This document shows positions 6,050-13,575 of a DNA stretch of 15,102 nt, piece after piece. The position numbers were made by a program, and so were the translations under genes. Numbering within the stretch: the stretch's first letter is position 1; each line of letters starts with the position of its first letter. Under the pieces are notes generated by a model. That model ran no database searches, was not told where the DNA came from, and was given only the letters and a program-made list of their open reading frames with translations. The DNA comes from Caldisericaceae bacterium (GTDB lineage Bacteria > Caldisericota > Caldisericia > Caldisericales > Caldisericaceae): the NCBI GenBank assembly GCA_026987225.1, contig JALSNB010000094.1:1-15102 (forward strand), written 5' to 3'.

Positions 6050-7505
6050 GGTTTACTCCTTTTATGTTAGCTACCATGTTAAATGTTGCATTTGATGCCG
6101 GATTTTTCGACATGGAAAGTATGCTTGCATTTTCAATGTATTTGGCATCCGAAAGATTTACTTCGTATTGGAGAATGGCTTTGTAGCTTGGTCCTGAGCC
6201 TGAGATATTGATATCTCCGTTTGAATTTATCGAAACCGAAGTTAAGGAAACGCCCTTTGGCAATTTTGCCTTAATTTCCGCAAGAAGTGCAGATGTTATT
6301 GCTCTTTGCTCGAGATCTTTCTTTGCTGTTTGATACGCGGTTAGAGAATTATCTAATTCGGACAGTTCGTTTTTTATGGCTTCGGTTTGCTGTGCAAATT
6401 TTGAAACGGCATTAATTTTACTTTTTGTTGAGATGATGTTTGTCTGTAAACTTTTTAGAGTATTGTTTATATAAGGATAGAAATAAAACGCCGCACCGTT
6501 TATAATAATGAGGAGTAAGATCGTGGTTGCAACTTTAATGCCGATAGATTTTTTTTCTACGAGGATATGTTTGGAAATATCGCAAAAAAGAGGATCTCTA
6601 ACACCTTCAATAGCAAAAAGAGTAAGCCCCACTGCTTCGCTGAATTCCATACCTCCGCTTTTTTGCATTCGTAAGTAATCTTCTTCATTCTCAAAATTTA
6701 TATTCTCCGGAAGTTTTACAGGTATAATCTGTTGAGGAAGTCGCGAGCCAAGAATTTTTACGAGTGATTCTACTTTATTTTCTTGAGATACAAGGAATAT
6801 TTTGTCTATGCTTAGGTTTCTGTTTCTTGCAACGAATGTTACCGTTGTTACAATATTTCCAAGCCAATTGTTTCTTGTATAAACTTCATTGCTCGTTGCT
6901 TCCTCTATTCCGAGATCCTGTGTGTATGTGTACAGGACTTTTCCGTCCGATATGAATGTAAGTGTTGTCTCAGTTTTATCAATATCCACTATGAGTGAGG
7001 AACTATTTACTTCGTAAAATGTATAAATGAATTTTGCCAGCGCAAAATTGGAAGGAATTACTCCTACTGTTTTAAATCCCGCTTTTTTCAATGTTTTAAT
7101 TGTGTTTAAAAGTATATCTTCTTTTGCACCCGCCCATATAATTTTGAATTTATCTTTTGCCTTTTCTATGACGTTGAATCCCAAAGAAACATTTTGATGG
7201 TTAAAAATCGCATAATCTTTGATTTCAGCTTCTATCAGTTTAAAAATTTCCTCTTTTCTTATGGGAGGGACTATTTTATCTTTTACTATTACATTCCTGT
7301 TATCCAAAGATATGAATCCTTTTGTGTATATTTTTTCTTTTTTGATTAAGTCTTTCAACTTCTTAATAAATTCGGGATTTTTAAAACTTTCTTTTGAATA
7401 CGGAACATCTTCAAGGCGAACCGATTTGATACTTTCACCGTCTATTTTAACTTCCGCTATTCTTATAAACTCGTTTGTTATACTAATTCCGGTTATTTTT
7501 TTCAT
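6036..7505 (-). CDS. PilM-PilN fusion, GspL-like pilus assembly protein
   Basis: 489 aa. Residues 1-310 form an actin-like PilM domain: start KKITGISITNEFIRIAEV, core IIWAGAKEDILL, then LIVDIDKTETTLTFISDG near 171-188. A membrane helix follows (about 322-344), then a coiled coil (about 346-400) and a PilN-type ferredoxin-like domain (about 403-485) with ITSALLAEIKAKLPKGVSLTS and ISGSGPSYKAILQYE. PilM and PilN are normally separate, with PilN's short N-terminal INLLP peptide binding PilM. That peptide is absent here and the two are joined covalently, the arrangement of GspL in type II secretion. The nucleotide site looks degenerate: the usual LDIG near the N-terminus reads ISIT. The Shine-Dalgarno AAAGGAGTG is a few bases before ATG 7505. 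One continuous frame argues against a sequencing fusion. Confidence 0.88.
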   Translation of the reverse strand: MKKITGISITNEFIRIAEVKIDGESIKSVRLEDVPYSKESFKNPEFIKKLKDLIKKEKIYTKGFISLDNRNVIVKDKIVPPIRKEEIFKLIEAEIKDYAIFNHQNVSLGFNVIEKAKDKFKIIWAGAKEDILLNTIKTLKKAGFKTVGVIPSNFALAKFIYTFYEVNSSSLIVDIDKTETTLTFISDGKVLYTYTQDLGIEEATSNEVYTRNNWLGNIVTTVTFVARNRNLSIDKIFLVSQENKVESLVKILGSRLPQQIIPVKLPENINFENEEDYLRMQKSGGMEFSEAVGLTLFAIEGVRDPLFCDISKHILVEKKSIGIKVATTILLLIIINGAAFYFYPYINNTLKSLQTNIISTKSKINAVSKFAQQTEAIKNELSELDNSLTAYQTAKKDLEQRAITSALLAEIKAKLPKGVSLTSVSINSNGDINISGSGPSYKAILQYEVNLSDAKYIENASILSMSKNPASNATFNMVANIKGVNHEKK

Positions 7506-7607
7506 CTGTCACTCCTTTGTATATAGTTTACAATATATAGCGTTTTTTCAAAATAATTTCGAATTTATCTTGTAATAAGTTTTAATGTAAGTTCTTGTCT
7601 GAGTTTT

Positions 7608-7627
7608 TTCTATAGATAACTATAGAA
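7608..7627. repeat. Small inverted repeat between major pilin and PilM/PilN gene
   Basis: TTCTATAG - ATAA - CTATAGAA, a perfect 8-bp stem with a 4-nt loop. On the minus strand it is followed by A residues rather than U, so it is not an intrinsic terminator for the pilus operon. It may be an operator or an mRNA element in the leader of the PilM/PilN part. It lies in the 204-nt gap 7506-7709, which otherwise holds the palindrome at 7658-7687 and AT-rich DNA without a clear promoter. Confidence 0.4.
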
Positions 7628-7657
7628 CCAATGACCAAAATGTCGAGTTTTATAAAG

Positions 7658-7687
7658 TTAGAGAGGTGCCATATGGCACCTCTCTAA
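7658..7687 (-). terminator. 30-bp perfect palindrome after the major pilin; probable attenuator or mRNA-stabilising hairpin
   Basis: The half-site TTAGAGAGGTGCCAT is followed immediately by its exact reverse complement, so all 15 pairs match. In RNA it would be a stem of about 13 bp closed by a 4-nt loop. It begins 22 nt after the major pilin stop. The trailing sequence on the minus strand (CTTTATAAAAC) has only a few U, so termination is probably partial. Such a hairpin between the first gene and the rest of the operon would give much more pilin than assembly protein. A DNA-binding site is an alternative reading. Confidence 0.6.
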
Positions 7688-7709
7688 TATTTAGCGATAA
7701 AAATTTTGT

Positions 7710-8177
7710 TTAATACTCGTACCAATAGCGTCCTGTGGTAGGATCTATGCCTTTTGAATTTATTCTCACATCTGCCTTATCGTACGTTGTATTTTCGACG
7801 TCGTATATCCAACCGCCTGCATCACTAACTTCACTTGCTTGAACTGTCCCGTCGTTATTTACAGTTACTCCATTATTTACATCGTTAGAGCGTTTTATGC
7901 TGCCATCATGAAGCGTTACTTCTACTTCCGGTACAGAATCATCTGCAAAGATTGTCCCGTCAAGCGTTGCCGGATATACTCCGTGATTCTTTGCGTAATA
8001 AATACCCAAAGCCGAACGAACCGATCCCAACTGCGCCCTTGCTTCGGAGCTTCTCGCTTCCTCTACCATTCCTTGGTATTTTGGCAGTGCGTAAAGTGCA
8101 AGAATGCCAAGGATTGCAATAACGATTGCCAATTCTACAAGAGTAAAACCTCTTCTCTTTCTATTCCATCTAAGCAT
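7710..8177 (-). CDS. pilA: Type IV major prepilin
   Basis: 155 aa. Basic leader MLRWNRKRRG, cleavage site G^FTLVEL with Glu at mature position 5, hydrophobic helix AIVIAILGILALYALP (about residues 17-32), then the usual YQGMVEEARSSEARAQLGSVRSAL helix extension (in part 34-57) and a beta-rich C-terminal domain ending in aromatic RYWYEY. No Cys. It has its own promoter, a near-perfect Shine-Dalgarno (AGGAGGTG, 5 nt before the ATG) and a strong downstream hairpin, all in keeping with a highly expressed major subunit. It is first in the pilus operon. Major status is inferred from these signals, not from the protein itself. Confidence 0.92.
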   Translation of the reverse strand: MLRWNRKRRGFTLVELAIVIAILGILALYALPKYQGMVEEARSSEARAQLGSVRSALGIYYAKNHGVYPATLDGTIFADDSVPEVEVTLHDGSIKRSNDVNNGVTVNNDGTVQASEVSDAGGWIYDVENTTYDKADVRINSKGIDPTTGRYWYEY

Positions 8178-8207
8178 GTCTTCACCTCCTATCCCAAATT
8201 TTTTATT

Positions 8208-8235
8208 ATTTTAGAACTATTTTGAATTTTTGCAA
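8208..8235 (-). promoter_or_regulatory. Candidate promoter of the pilus operon
   Basis: Minus-strand TTGCAA (8230-8235), 16-nt spacer, TAAAAT (8208-8213). The start would fall near 8201, leaving a leader of about 24 nt that includes the strong Shine-Dalgarno at 8183-8189. It lies between the patatin-like gene stop and the pilA start, the only place a promoter could separate the two transcription units. No terminator is seen between them, so read-through from the upstream operon is possible. Confidence 0.5.
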
Positions 8236-8245
8236 TATCTTTTTT

Positions 8246-9055
8246 CTAATTATTGTTTAACATTCTGATAAGTTTAGGAAGTTTTTTCTGCATTGCCATT
8301 TCTCCTTGTTTAATTACGTTTTTTGGTTTCCAAAAACTATCCCATCCAACGTTCTGTACGTCTGGAGAAACGGTTATGTCCGCTTCTCTACAATTTTCCC
8401 TTGCAAGATTTATTTCTAATATGCCTATGGAGTTTACGGCTATTTTATATAAACCTATGGGTGAGCGAACCAATCCGTTTATGGAAAAATCTTTTTTATT
8501 GTATGCATTTTCAGCAAGATTTACTGCTATTATTATATCCGCTTGTTTCTCTTTTAAAGGGCGAACCGGAACTTGCATCGAAAGGCCGCCGTCCACATAA
8601 AGTTTTTTATTAATAAGAACAGGTTGAAAAAGAAATGGTATGGAGATACTTGCCCTTACGGTTTCCACGAAACTTCCTTTTTCAAAAACCGTAGGCTTTC
8701 CGCTTCCAAAATCTGTTGCAACCGGTATAAAAGGTGTTTTTAAAGATTCTATATTCGGATCCCCAAGTATCTTATTTATAAATTTAGTGATTTTTTCTCC
8801 CCTTATCAAACCGGATTTAACGGTGGGATCAAACAAAATTCCCAATATGGTTTTCATATCCGTTGACATTGCCATTTTCTCTACCTCTTCTATTGATTGG
8901 GTAATTGCATAGGCTCCTCCTACGAGAGATCCGATGCTCGAGCCTGCAATAATACTCATATCGAATCCATTCTCCTTTAAAACTTTAATAACTCCTATGT
9001 GGGCAAGTCCTCGTGGCCCTCCGCTTCCCAGTGCAAGTCCTATTCTCTTCTTCAT
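8246..9055 (-). CDS. Patatin-like phospholipase/acyl hydrolase, RssA-like
   Basis: 269 aa. All patatin elements are present: glycine-rich oxyanion loop GSGGPRGLAHIG (10-21), nucleophile elbow GSSIG with Ser40 (38-42), and the Asp155 of the Ser-Asp dyad in YVDGGLSMQVPVRP (153-166). The family hydrolyses ester bonds of phospholipids or other acyl lipids. No signal peptide, so cytosolic or membrane-associated. Length and motif spacing match small bacterial members (RssA/YlbK type), whose substrates are mostly unknown. It overlaps uvrB by 4 nt (ATGA) and is the last gene of the five-gene operon. The pairing with a DNA repair gene gives no clue to substrate. Confidence 0.93.
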   Translation of the reverse strand: MKKRIGLALGSGGPRGLAHIGVIKVLKENGFDMSIIAGSSIGSLVGGAYAITQSIEEVEKMAMSTDMKTILGILFDPTVKSGLIRGEKITKFINKILGDPNIESLKTPFIPVATDFGSGKPTVFEKGSFVETVRASISIPFLFQPVLINKKLYVDGGLSMQVPVRPLKEKQADIIIAVNLAENAYNKKDFSINGLVRSPIGLYKIAVNSIGILEINLARENCREADITVSPDVQNVGWDSFWKPKNVIKQGEMAMQKKLPKLIRMLNNN

Positions 9056-11031
9056 TTTTGCCTCTTTTTATAAACTTCTTTTAGCTTTTCTATTTTATCT
9101 CTTAGCTTTGCTGCCTCTTCAAACTCAAGCATATCAGCTTTTAGGTGCATCTCTTCAGTGAGCTCCAGAATCAATGCTTTGAATTGTTCCTCTGTTAAAT
9201 TGCTCATGTCAATGTCTTTTAGTTCTTCCTCTTTCTTCCATGGCAAATCTATGAGATCCGAAATTGCTTTCCTAATTGTTTTTGGCTCTATGTGGTGCTT
9301 CTTATTATACTCAAGTTGTTTTTTTCTCCTCCTGCCCGTTTCTCTTATTGCGTTCTTCATGGATTCTGTCAAGGAATCTGCATACATAATGACTTTTCCG
9401 GATACGTTACGTGCTGCACGTCCCATTGTTTGAATAAGTGATACTTCCGAACGTAAAAATCCTTCTTTATCCGCATCTATTATCGCAACAAGCGAAACTT
9501 CCGGAAGATCGAGGCCTTCTCTTAGCAGGTTTACTCCTACAAGGCATGTAAACTCTCCCTCTCTTAGTGCTTTGAGTATTTTTACTCGTTCCAATGTTTT
9601 TATTTCCGAGTGCAAATATTTTGCTTTTATTCCGTGTTCTGTAAGAAACATTGCGAGTTCTTCCGCCATTTTCTTTGTAAGTGTTGTAACGAGGACCCTT
9701 TCGTTTTTTTTCGCTCTCCTTTTTATTTCCCTCATCAAGTCATCTATCTGATTTTTTGTTGGACGAACCTCTATTTCGGGATCGACAAGACCTGTCGGAC
9801 GAATAATCTGTTCTACTATCTGGCTGCTTATGTCCTTTTCGTATTCCGAAGGTGTTGCAGAAACAAATATGCACTGATTTATGTGATTTAGGAATTCCGA
9901 AAACCGCAACGGTCTGTTGTCCAATGCGGATGGCAATCGGAATCCGTAATTCACCAGTGTGAGTTTTCTCTGGTGATCTCCATGGTACATAGCCCGTATC
10001 TGGGGCAGAGTGATATGGGATTCATCTATAAACATGAGGAAGTCATCCGGGAAGAAATTTAAAAGCGTGAATGGTTCTTCACCGGCTTTCCGTCCGGAGA
10101 AGTACCTGGAGTAATTTTCAATTCCCGGACAGTATCCCGTTTGTTCGAGCATCTCAAGATCATAATTTGTTCGCTCTTCCAATCTTTGTGCTTCCAATAA
10201 TTTTCCCCTTTTTCGGAAAAATTCCACCCTCAATGCAAGTTCTTTTCTTATTTCGTCTGCATATCTGTGAATTCTTTCAAGTGTCGTCAGAAATTGAGAT
10301 GCCGGAAAAAATGTAAAATTTGAATGTTTTTTTATAAGTTTTCCGGTAAGAGGATCAAATTCTATAATGCTGTCTATTTCGTCTCCAAAAAGTTCTATTC
10401 TTATTGCTGTTTCCGATTCTTTGGGAAAAACATCAATTATGTCTCCTCGCATTCTGAATCTACCCGGTCTGAAATCAAAGTCATTCCTTTCGTATTGAAG
10501 ACGTGCAAGACCCAGCGCTATGTTGCCTCTTTTAATTTTTTCTCCGACACTTACCGTAAACAGCTGTTCTTTATACTCTTCCGGAGAATCCCATCCGTAT
10601 ATGCAGGATACCGAAGCAACTACTATTACGTCTCTTCTTTCAAGCAATGCTCTTACCGTTGCATGCCTCAAGCGAGCGATGTCTTCATTCACATCGGCTG
10701 TTTTATCTATATGCAAGTCGAGTTGCGGAACATACGCCTCCGGCCTGTAAAAATCATAATAGCTTACAAAATATCTTACGGCATTTTCCGGAAAGAAGTG
10801 TTTAAATTCCGAGTAAAGTTGCGCTGCCAATGTTTTATTATGGGAAATAACAAGCGTTGGCTTTTGCACGTTTTGTATGACATTTGCCATCGTAAAAGTT
10901 TTTCCGGAGCCGGTTACCCCAAGCAATGTTTGAAATTTGTATTCTTTTTTTATCCCTTCTGTGAGTTTTTCGATCGCTTCGGGTTGGTCCCCTGTAGGCT
11001 TAAAATCGGAAACAAGCTTAAATTTGTTCAT
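9052..11031 (-). CDS. uvrB: Excinuclease ABC subunit B
   Basis: 659 aa, full length for UvrB, the damage-verifying helicase-like subunit of nucleotide excision repair that receives DNA from UvrA and recruits UvrC. Visible in order: QxxAI region (TGDQPEAI, 13-20), Walker A GVTGSGKT (38-45), the beta-hairpin that inserts at the lesion (YYDFYRPEAYVP, about 91-102), the Walker B/DEAD-like IDESH (about 338-342), helicase motifs VGVNLLREGLDLPE and QTMGRAARN, and the C-terminal UVR motif (EEMHLKADMLEFEEAAKLRD) that binds UvrC. It overlaps nadE by 14 nt and lacks a strong ribosome site, so translation is probably coupled to nadE. No other uvr gene is in the window. Confidence 0.98.
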   Translation of the reverse strand: MNKFKLVSDFKPTGDQPEAIEKLTEGIKKEYKFQTLLGVTGSGKTFTMANVIQNVQKPTLVISHNKTLAAQLYSEFKHFFPENAVRYFVSYYDFYRPEAYVPQLDLHIDKTADVNEDIARLRHATVRALLERRDVIVVASVSCIYGWDSPEEYKEQLFTVSVGEKIKRGNIALGLARLQYERNDFDFRPGRFRMRGDIIDVFPKESETAIRIELFGDEIDSIIEFDPLTGKLIKKHSNFTFFPASQFLTTLERIHRYADEIRKELALRVEFFRKRGKLLEAQRLEERTNYDLEMLEQTGYCPGIENYSRYFSGRKAGEEPFTLLNFFPDDFLMFIDESHITLPQIRAMYHGDHQRKLTLVNYGFRLPSALDNRPLRFSEFLNHINQCIFVSATPSEYEKDISSQIVEQIIRPTGLVDPEIEVRPTKNQIDDLMREIKRRAKKNERVLVTTLTKKMAEELAMFLTEHGIKAKYLHSEIKTLERVKILKALREGEFTCLVGVNLLREGLDLPEVSLVAIIDADKEGFLRSEVSLIQTMGRAARNVSGKVIMYADSLTESMKNAIRETGRRRKKQLEYNKKHHIEPKTIRKAISDLIDLPWKKEEELKDIDMSNLTEEQFKALILELTEEMHLKADMLEFEEAAKLRDKIEKLKEVYKKRQK

Positions 11032-11935
11032 TATCCAATTTTAATTTTATAGGTATGTTTTCTATGAGTTTTGCGTAGCCGTTAACCGTTCTTATAAAAT
11101 TTAGTTTCTCTTCCGAAATATGAGTCTCTTCTATAATTTCTTTATCACTTTTGTTATTTTCAATCGATAGTAAAACTTTATCAAGTATGGCATAACTCAT
11201 TCCTATCGCCATTTCATCCGTAATTCCCGGAATAATGTCCGGTGCCGGGTGCCTGTTAAAAACAATTTCGGGCACGTTTATATATTTTGCAAGCGTATAC
11301 ACTTCGCTTTTGTAAAGTCCCGCAAGGGGCATGATATCGCCTGCCTCTCCGTATCTTGCATAGTAACCTATGGAAAGTTCCGTTTTATTGCCACTATCCA
11401 TAACAAGTTTGTTTTCAATGTTTGCAAAGTAATACAAAGTCATTGTTATTGCACGGGCTTTTGTTTCGTAGTATGCGATGTCTTTTCTAAACTTTTTATC
11501 TCCTTTTCCTAAAAGATGTTTAAGGTATAAATTACCGCTTTTGTTTAGCTCGTTTTTTCTCTTTTGCGCATATTTCTCTTTTACTTTTTCCGGAGCTATA
11601 AATCCGAGGAACGGTTGAAGATGGTATATGCCGAATGTTTCAAGCATGAGTGTGATTCGCTTTTTCTTTAACGGTAGTCCTACGTCTTCCGCAACTTTCT
11701 CTGCGCAAATCGTGCTTTCTTTTAATGTATCCCGCTCTAATACATGAACCAAACTGACCTTATCTTTCCCCAATGCATTCACTGAAATTTTGGTAAGCAC
11801 GGCACTGTCTATTCCTCCGCTTACGCCTATTACTATTCCTTCTTTGCCAAATTTTTCTATGTATTTTTTTATAAAGTTTTCGATTAAAGCATTAACTTTG
11901 CTTATCTCTTTATATGTGAAAAATTTTTTTCTCAT
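11018..11935 (-). CDS. nadE: NAD(+) synthase (ammonia-dependent type), divergent
   Basis: 305 aa, with no glutaminase domain, so the nitrogen donor would be ammonia. It adenylates and amidates nicotinic acid adenine dinucleotide in the last step of NAD synthesis. The ATP-pyrophosphatase P-loop SGGIDS is at 39-44. KARAITMTLYYFAN (159-172) matches the family's ARxRMxxLY region, and SGNKTELSIGYYARYGE (181-197) matches the GNKSE...G motif. Two oddities: about 30-50 extra residues (roughly 103-155, including a Lys-rich stretch), and the usual SAxLxxGQTDE near the end reads APDIIPGITDE (231-241), losing the Gln. It starts with an ATGA overlap on pfkB. NAD synthesis is most likely; amidation of a different substrate is conceivable. 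Confidence 0.82.
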   Translation of the reverse strand: MRKKFFTYKEISKVNALIENFIKKYIEKFGKEGIVIGVSGGIDSAVLTKISVNALGKDKVSLVHVLERDTLKESTICAEKVAEDVGLPLKKKRITLMLETFGIYHLQPFLGFIAPEKVKEKYAQKRKNELNKSGNLYLKHLLGKGDKKFRKDIAYYETKARAITMTLYYFANIENKLVMDSGNKTELSIGYYARYGEAGDIMPLAGLYKSEVYTLAKYINVPEIVFNRHPAPDIIPGITDEMAIGMSYAILDKVLLSIENNKSDKEIIEETHISEEKLNFIRTVNGYAKLIENIPIKLKLDNEQI

Positions 11936-12825
11936 TTTGTTTTTTCAATGAACTTTTCGACATCGGAGCGTTTCGGTATGTAAACCCCTTTTTTCGTTAT
12001 GGAAAGTGCTGCTGCATAGTTTGCAAATTTCAAGGATTCAGCGATTGTTTTATCGGAAAGGATTTCCGAAAGAAATGCCGCGTTGAAAATATCTCCTGCC
12101 CCTGTTGTGTCCGCTACGTTTACTTTAATTCCTTTTACGGATATTCTCTTTGAATTGTAAAATACCACTGCACCTTTTTCTCCCTTTTTGTCTACTATGA
12201 ATCCCTCTTGAGGTATGTCCATTGCTTTAAGTTCTTCGCTATTTGCAAAGATAATATCACTTATTTCGGAGAGTTGGATTGCACTGTTTAAAAAACCTGG
12301 GATATCTTTTCCTATTCTTATCTGCGGGTCGAAAAACACTTTTATCCTGTTTAATTTCGCTTCTTCAGCTATTTTTAGGATTTCCCTTTGCACTTTTTGT
12401 GTCGTGCAGATACCGCAACTTATATATATTGCATCAAAACCCTCTTTAATTTTCTCAAATTCCTTGAAACTAATATCTTCGTAAGAAGCGTTTTTAAGAA
12501 GGGCAAATGTGCTCCTTTCTCCTGTATTATTCACTATTGCGATTATTAAAGCGGTATTTTTGTCCGTTTCTTTTCCCAACAATTTTACGTTATTTGCGAT
12601 TAAAAACTGTTTTATTTCATTACCGAAACTATCTTTTGATATCGGAGTAAAGTAGTATGATTCACCGAAAAATACTCCGAATGCTGCAGCAAAATTAACC
12701 CCCGTTCCTGCGGGCAGTGCTTTGTAGTTTTCCGGTATGAAGTTTTTGTCACTTTCGAATTTAAATTTACCCTTTATTGTGATGTCAAAGCAATTATCAC
12801 CTATTGTGAGTAATTTATGTTTCAA
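11932..12825 (-). CDS. PfkB family sugar/nucleoside kinase, substrate unknown
   Basis: 297 aa, typical for the ribokinase family. The N-terminal Gly-rich substrate segment is LPAGTGVNFAAAFG (38-50), ANSEELKAM (194-202) matches the family's N-x-x-E region, KGEKGAVVF (214-222) precedes the ATP site, and the second PfkB signature DTTGAGDIFNAAFL (239-252) holds the anion hole and catalytic base Asp245. It phosphorylates a sugar or sugar-like alcohol with ATP, but the substrate cannot be read from these motifs. The frame overlaps the TrpF-like gene by 11 nt and nadE by 4 nt, so its substrate may be the precursor or product of the TrpF-like enzyme. Family is sure; specificity is not. Confidence 0.9.
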   Translation of the reverse strand: MKHKLLTIGDNCFDITIKGKFKFESDKNFIPENYKALPAGTGVNFAAAFGVFFGESYYFTPISKDSFGNEIKQFLIANNVKLLGKETDKNTALIIAIVNNTGERSTFALLKNASYEDISFKEFEKIKEGFDAIYISCGICTTQKVQREILKIAEEAKLNRIKVFFDPQIRIGKDIPGFLNSAIQLSEISDIIFANSEELKAMDIPQEGFIVDKKGEKGAVVFYNSKRISVKGIKVNVADTTGAGDIFNAAFLSEILSDKTIAESLKFANYAAALSITKKGVYIPKRSDVEKFIEKTK

Positions 12826-13495
12826 TTTTGCGCACCTTCCTTACGAATAGTTCCACTTTTTTAATATCTTTCTTACCGAAACCGTCTGGTAAATCAAGTG
12901 ATGTTTTTGCATCAACTCCATGAGGACGAACTTTTTCGATTGCATTTATAACGTTTTCCGGGGAAAGCCCTCCACCCAATATCACCGGTTTTTTAACCGA
13001 ATTTACGATTTCTGTGCTGATATTCCAATCGTGTGTTTTTCCGGTTGCACCAATGAACCCGTTCATCTGTTTGCTTTTGAAGGGTGAATCAAGTATGATA
13101 AAATCTACAAATCTTTCTACTTCTTTTGCCGAATTGATACTATTTTTGTCTATAACGGGTATTGCATACATAAGTTTAATGTTTAGTTTTTTCAAAAATT
13201 CCTTTAGTTTTTTTAACTCTTCCGAAGGCATTTTATGGCATATGTGCAAAATATCCATTTTTAATTCTTCTGCGTAGTGCATTATTTCTTGCAAATTTGC
13301 AGTATCTACAATAACAGTTGAAATTTTTCCGTATTTTCTGACTGTTTTGATAATTTCTTTTGCTCTGCCAACCGAAACTATTCCACGCTTTTTATCTCCG
13401 TTCCAGCTCACTACCGTTCCGATATGATCCACTCCTAATTTGCACAGAGCTGTGGCATCTTCAATTGAAACTATTGCATAGATTTGAATAATCAT
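12815..13495 (-). CDS. TrpF-like (beta/alpha)8 barrel protein lacking the catalytic Cys
   Basis: 226 aa. Resembles phosphoribosylanthranilate isomerase over its whole length: an Arg at 37 in KKRGIVS, GATGKTHDW (149-157), ILGGGLSPENV (172-182), RPHGVDAK (190-197) and the GKKD near 207-210. The general-acid Asp is kept as Asp136 (FIILDS). But the N-terminal KICGI of true TrpF, with its general-base Cys, reads QIYAI (4-8), and the phosphate-site VSSGVE reads AKTSLD. It is therefore unlikely to do the normal Amadori reaction. No other trp gene is present. It heads the operon, coupled to a PfkB kinase, so a phosphosugar isomerase, aldolase or lyase role is a reasonable guess. AGGA at 13505-13508 supports the ATG at 13495. 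No clear promoter was found. Confidence 0.8.
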   Translation of the reverse strand: MIIQIYAIVSIEDATALCKLGVDHIGTVVSWNGDKKRGIVSVGRAKEIIKTVRKYGKISTVIVDTANLQEIMHYAEELKMDILHICHKMPSEELKKLKEFLKKLNIKLMYAIPVIDKNSINSAKEVERFVDFIILDSPFKSKQMNGFIGATGKTHDWNISTEIVNSVKKPVILGGGLSPENVINAIEKVRPHGVDAKTSLDLPDGFGKKDIKKVELFVRKVRKIET

Positions 13496-13532
13496 CGTTC
13501 GCTATCCTGCTTCTTGATAAATAAAGCAAAAT

Positions 13533-13550
13533 GGGAGGCAAAAGCCTCCC
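13533..13550 (-). terminator. Intrinsic terminator after the small helical protein gene
   Basis: On the minus strand GGGAGGC - TTTT - GCCTCCC forms a 7-bp GC-rich stem with a 4-nt loop, followed by the U-rich ATTTTGCTTTATTTATC. It lies 26 nt after the stop of the gene at 13576-14028 and before the TrpF-like gene, so it separates the two units. Some read-through may feed the operon downstream, for which no clear promoter was seen. Confidence 0.8.
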
Positions 13551-13575
13551 TCAAAAATTTTCATAGACTATTTGT

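Noticed and set aside
7506..7709. A separate promoter for the PilM/PilN gene
   Set aside because: Several AT-rich hexamers occur but no -35/-10 pair had both good matches and a 16-18 nt spacer, so I did not annotate one.
10324..11052. Long plus-strand open frame (242 codons) opposite uvrB
   Set aside because: It lies wholly antisense to a full-length, motif-complete uvrB, has Phe/Tyr/Cys-rich composition typical of a reverse-frame shadow, and has no ribosome site.
12815..13495. Calling this gene trpF
   Set aside because: The catalytic Cys is missing and no tryptophan genes are nearby, so the symbol would suggest a function the sequence does not support.
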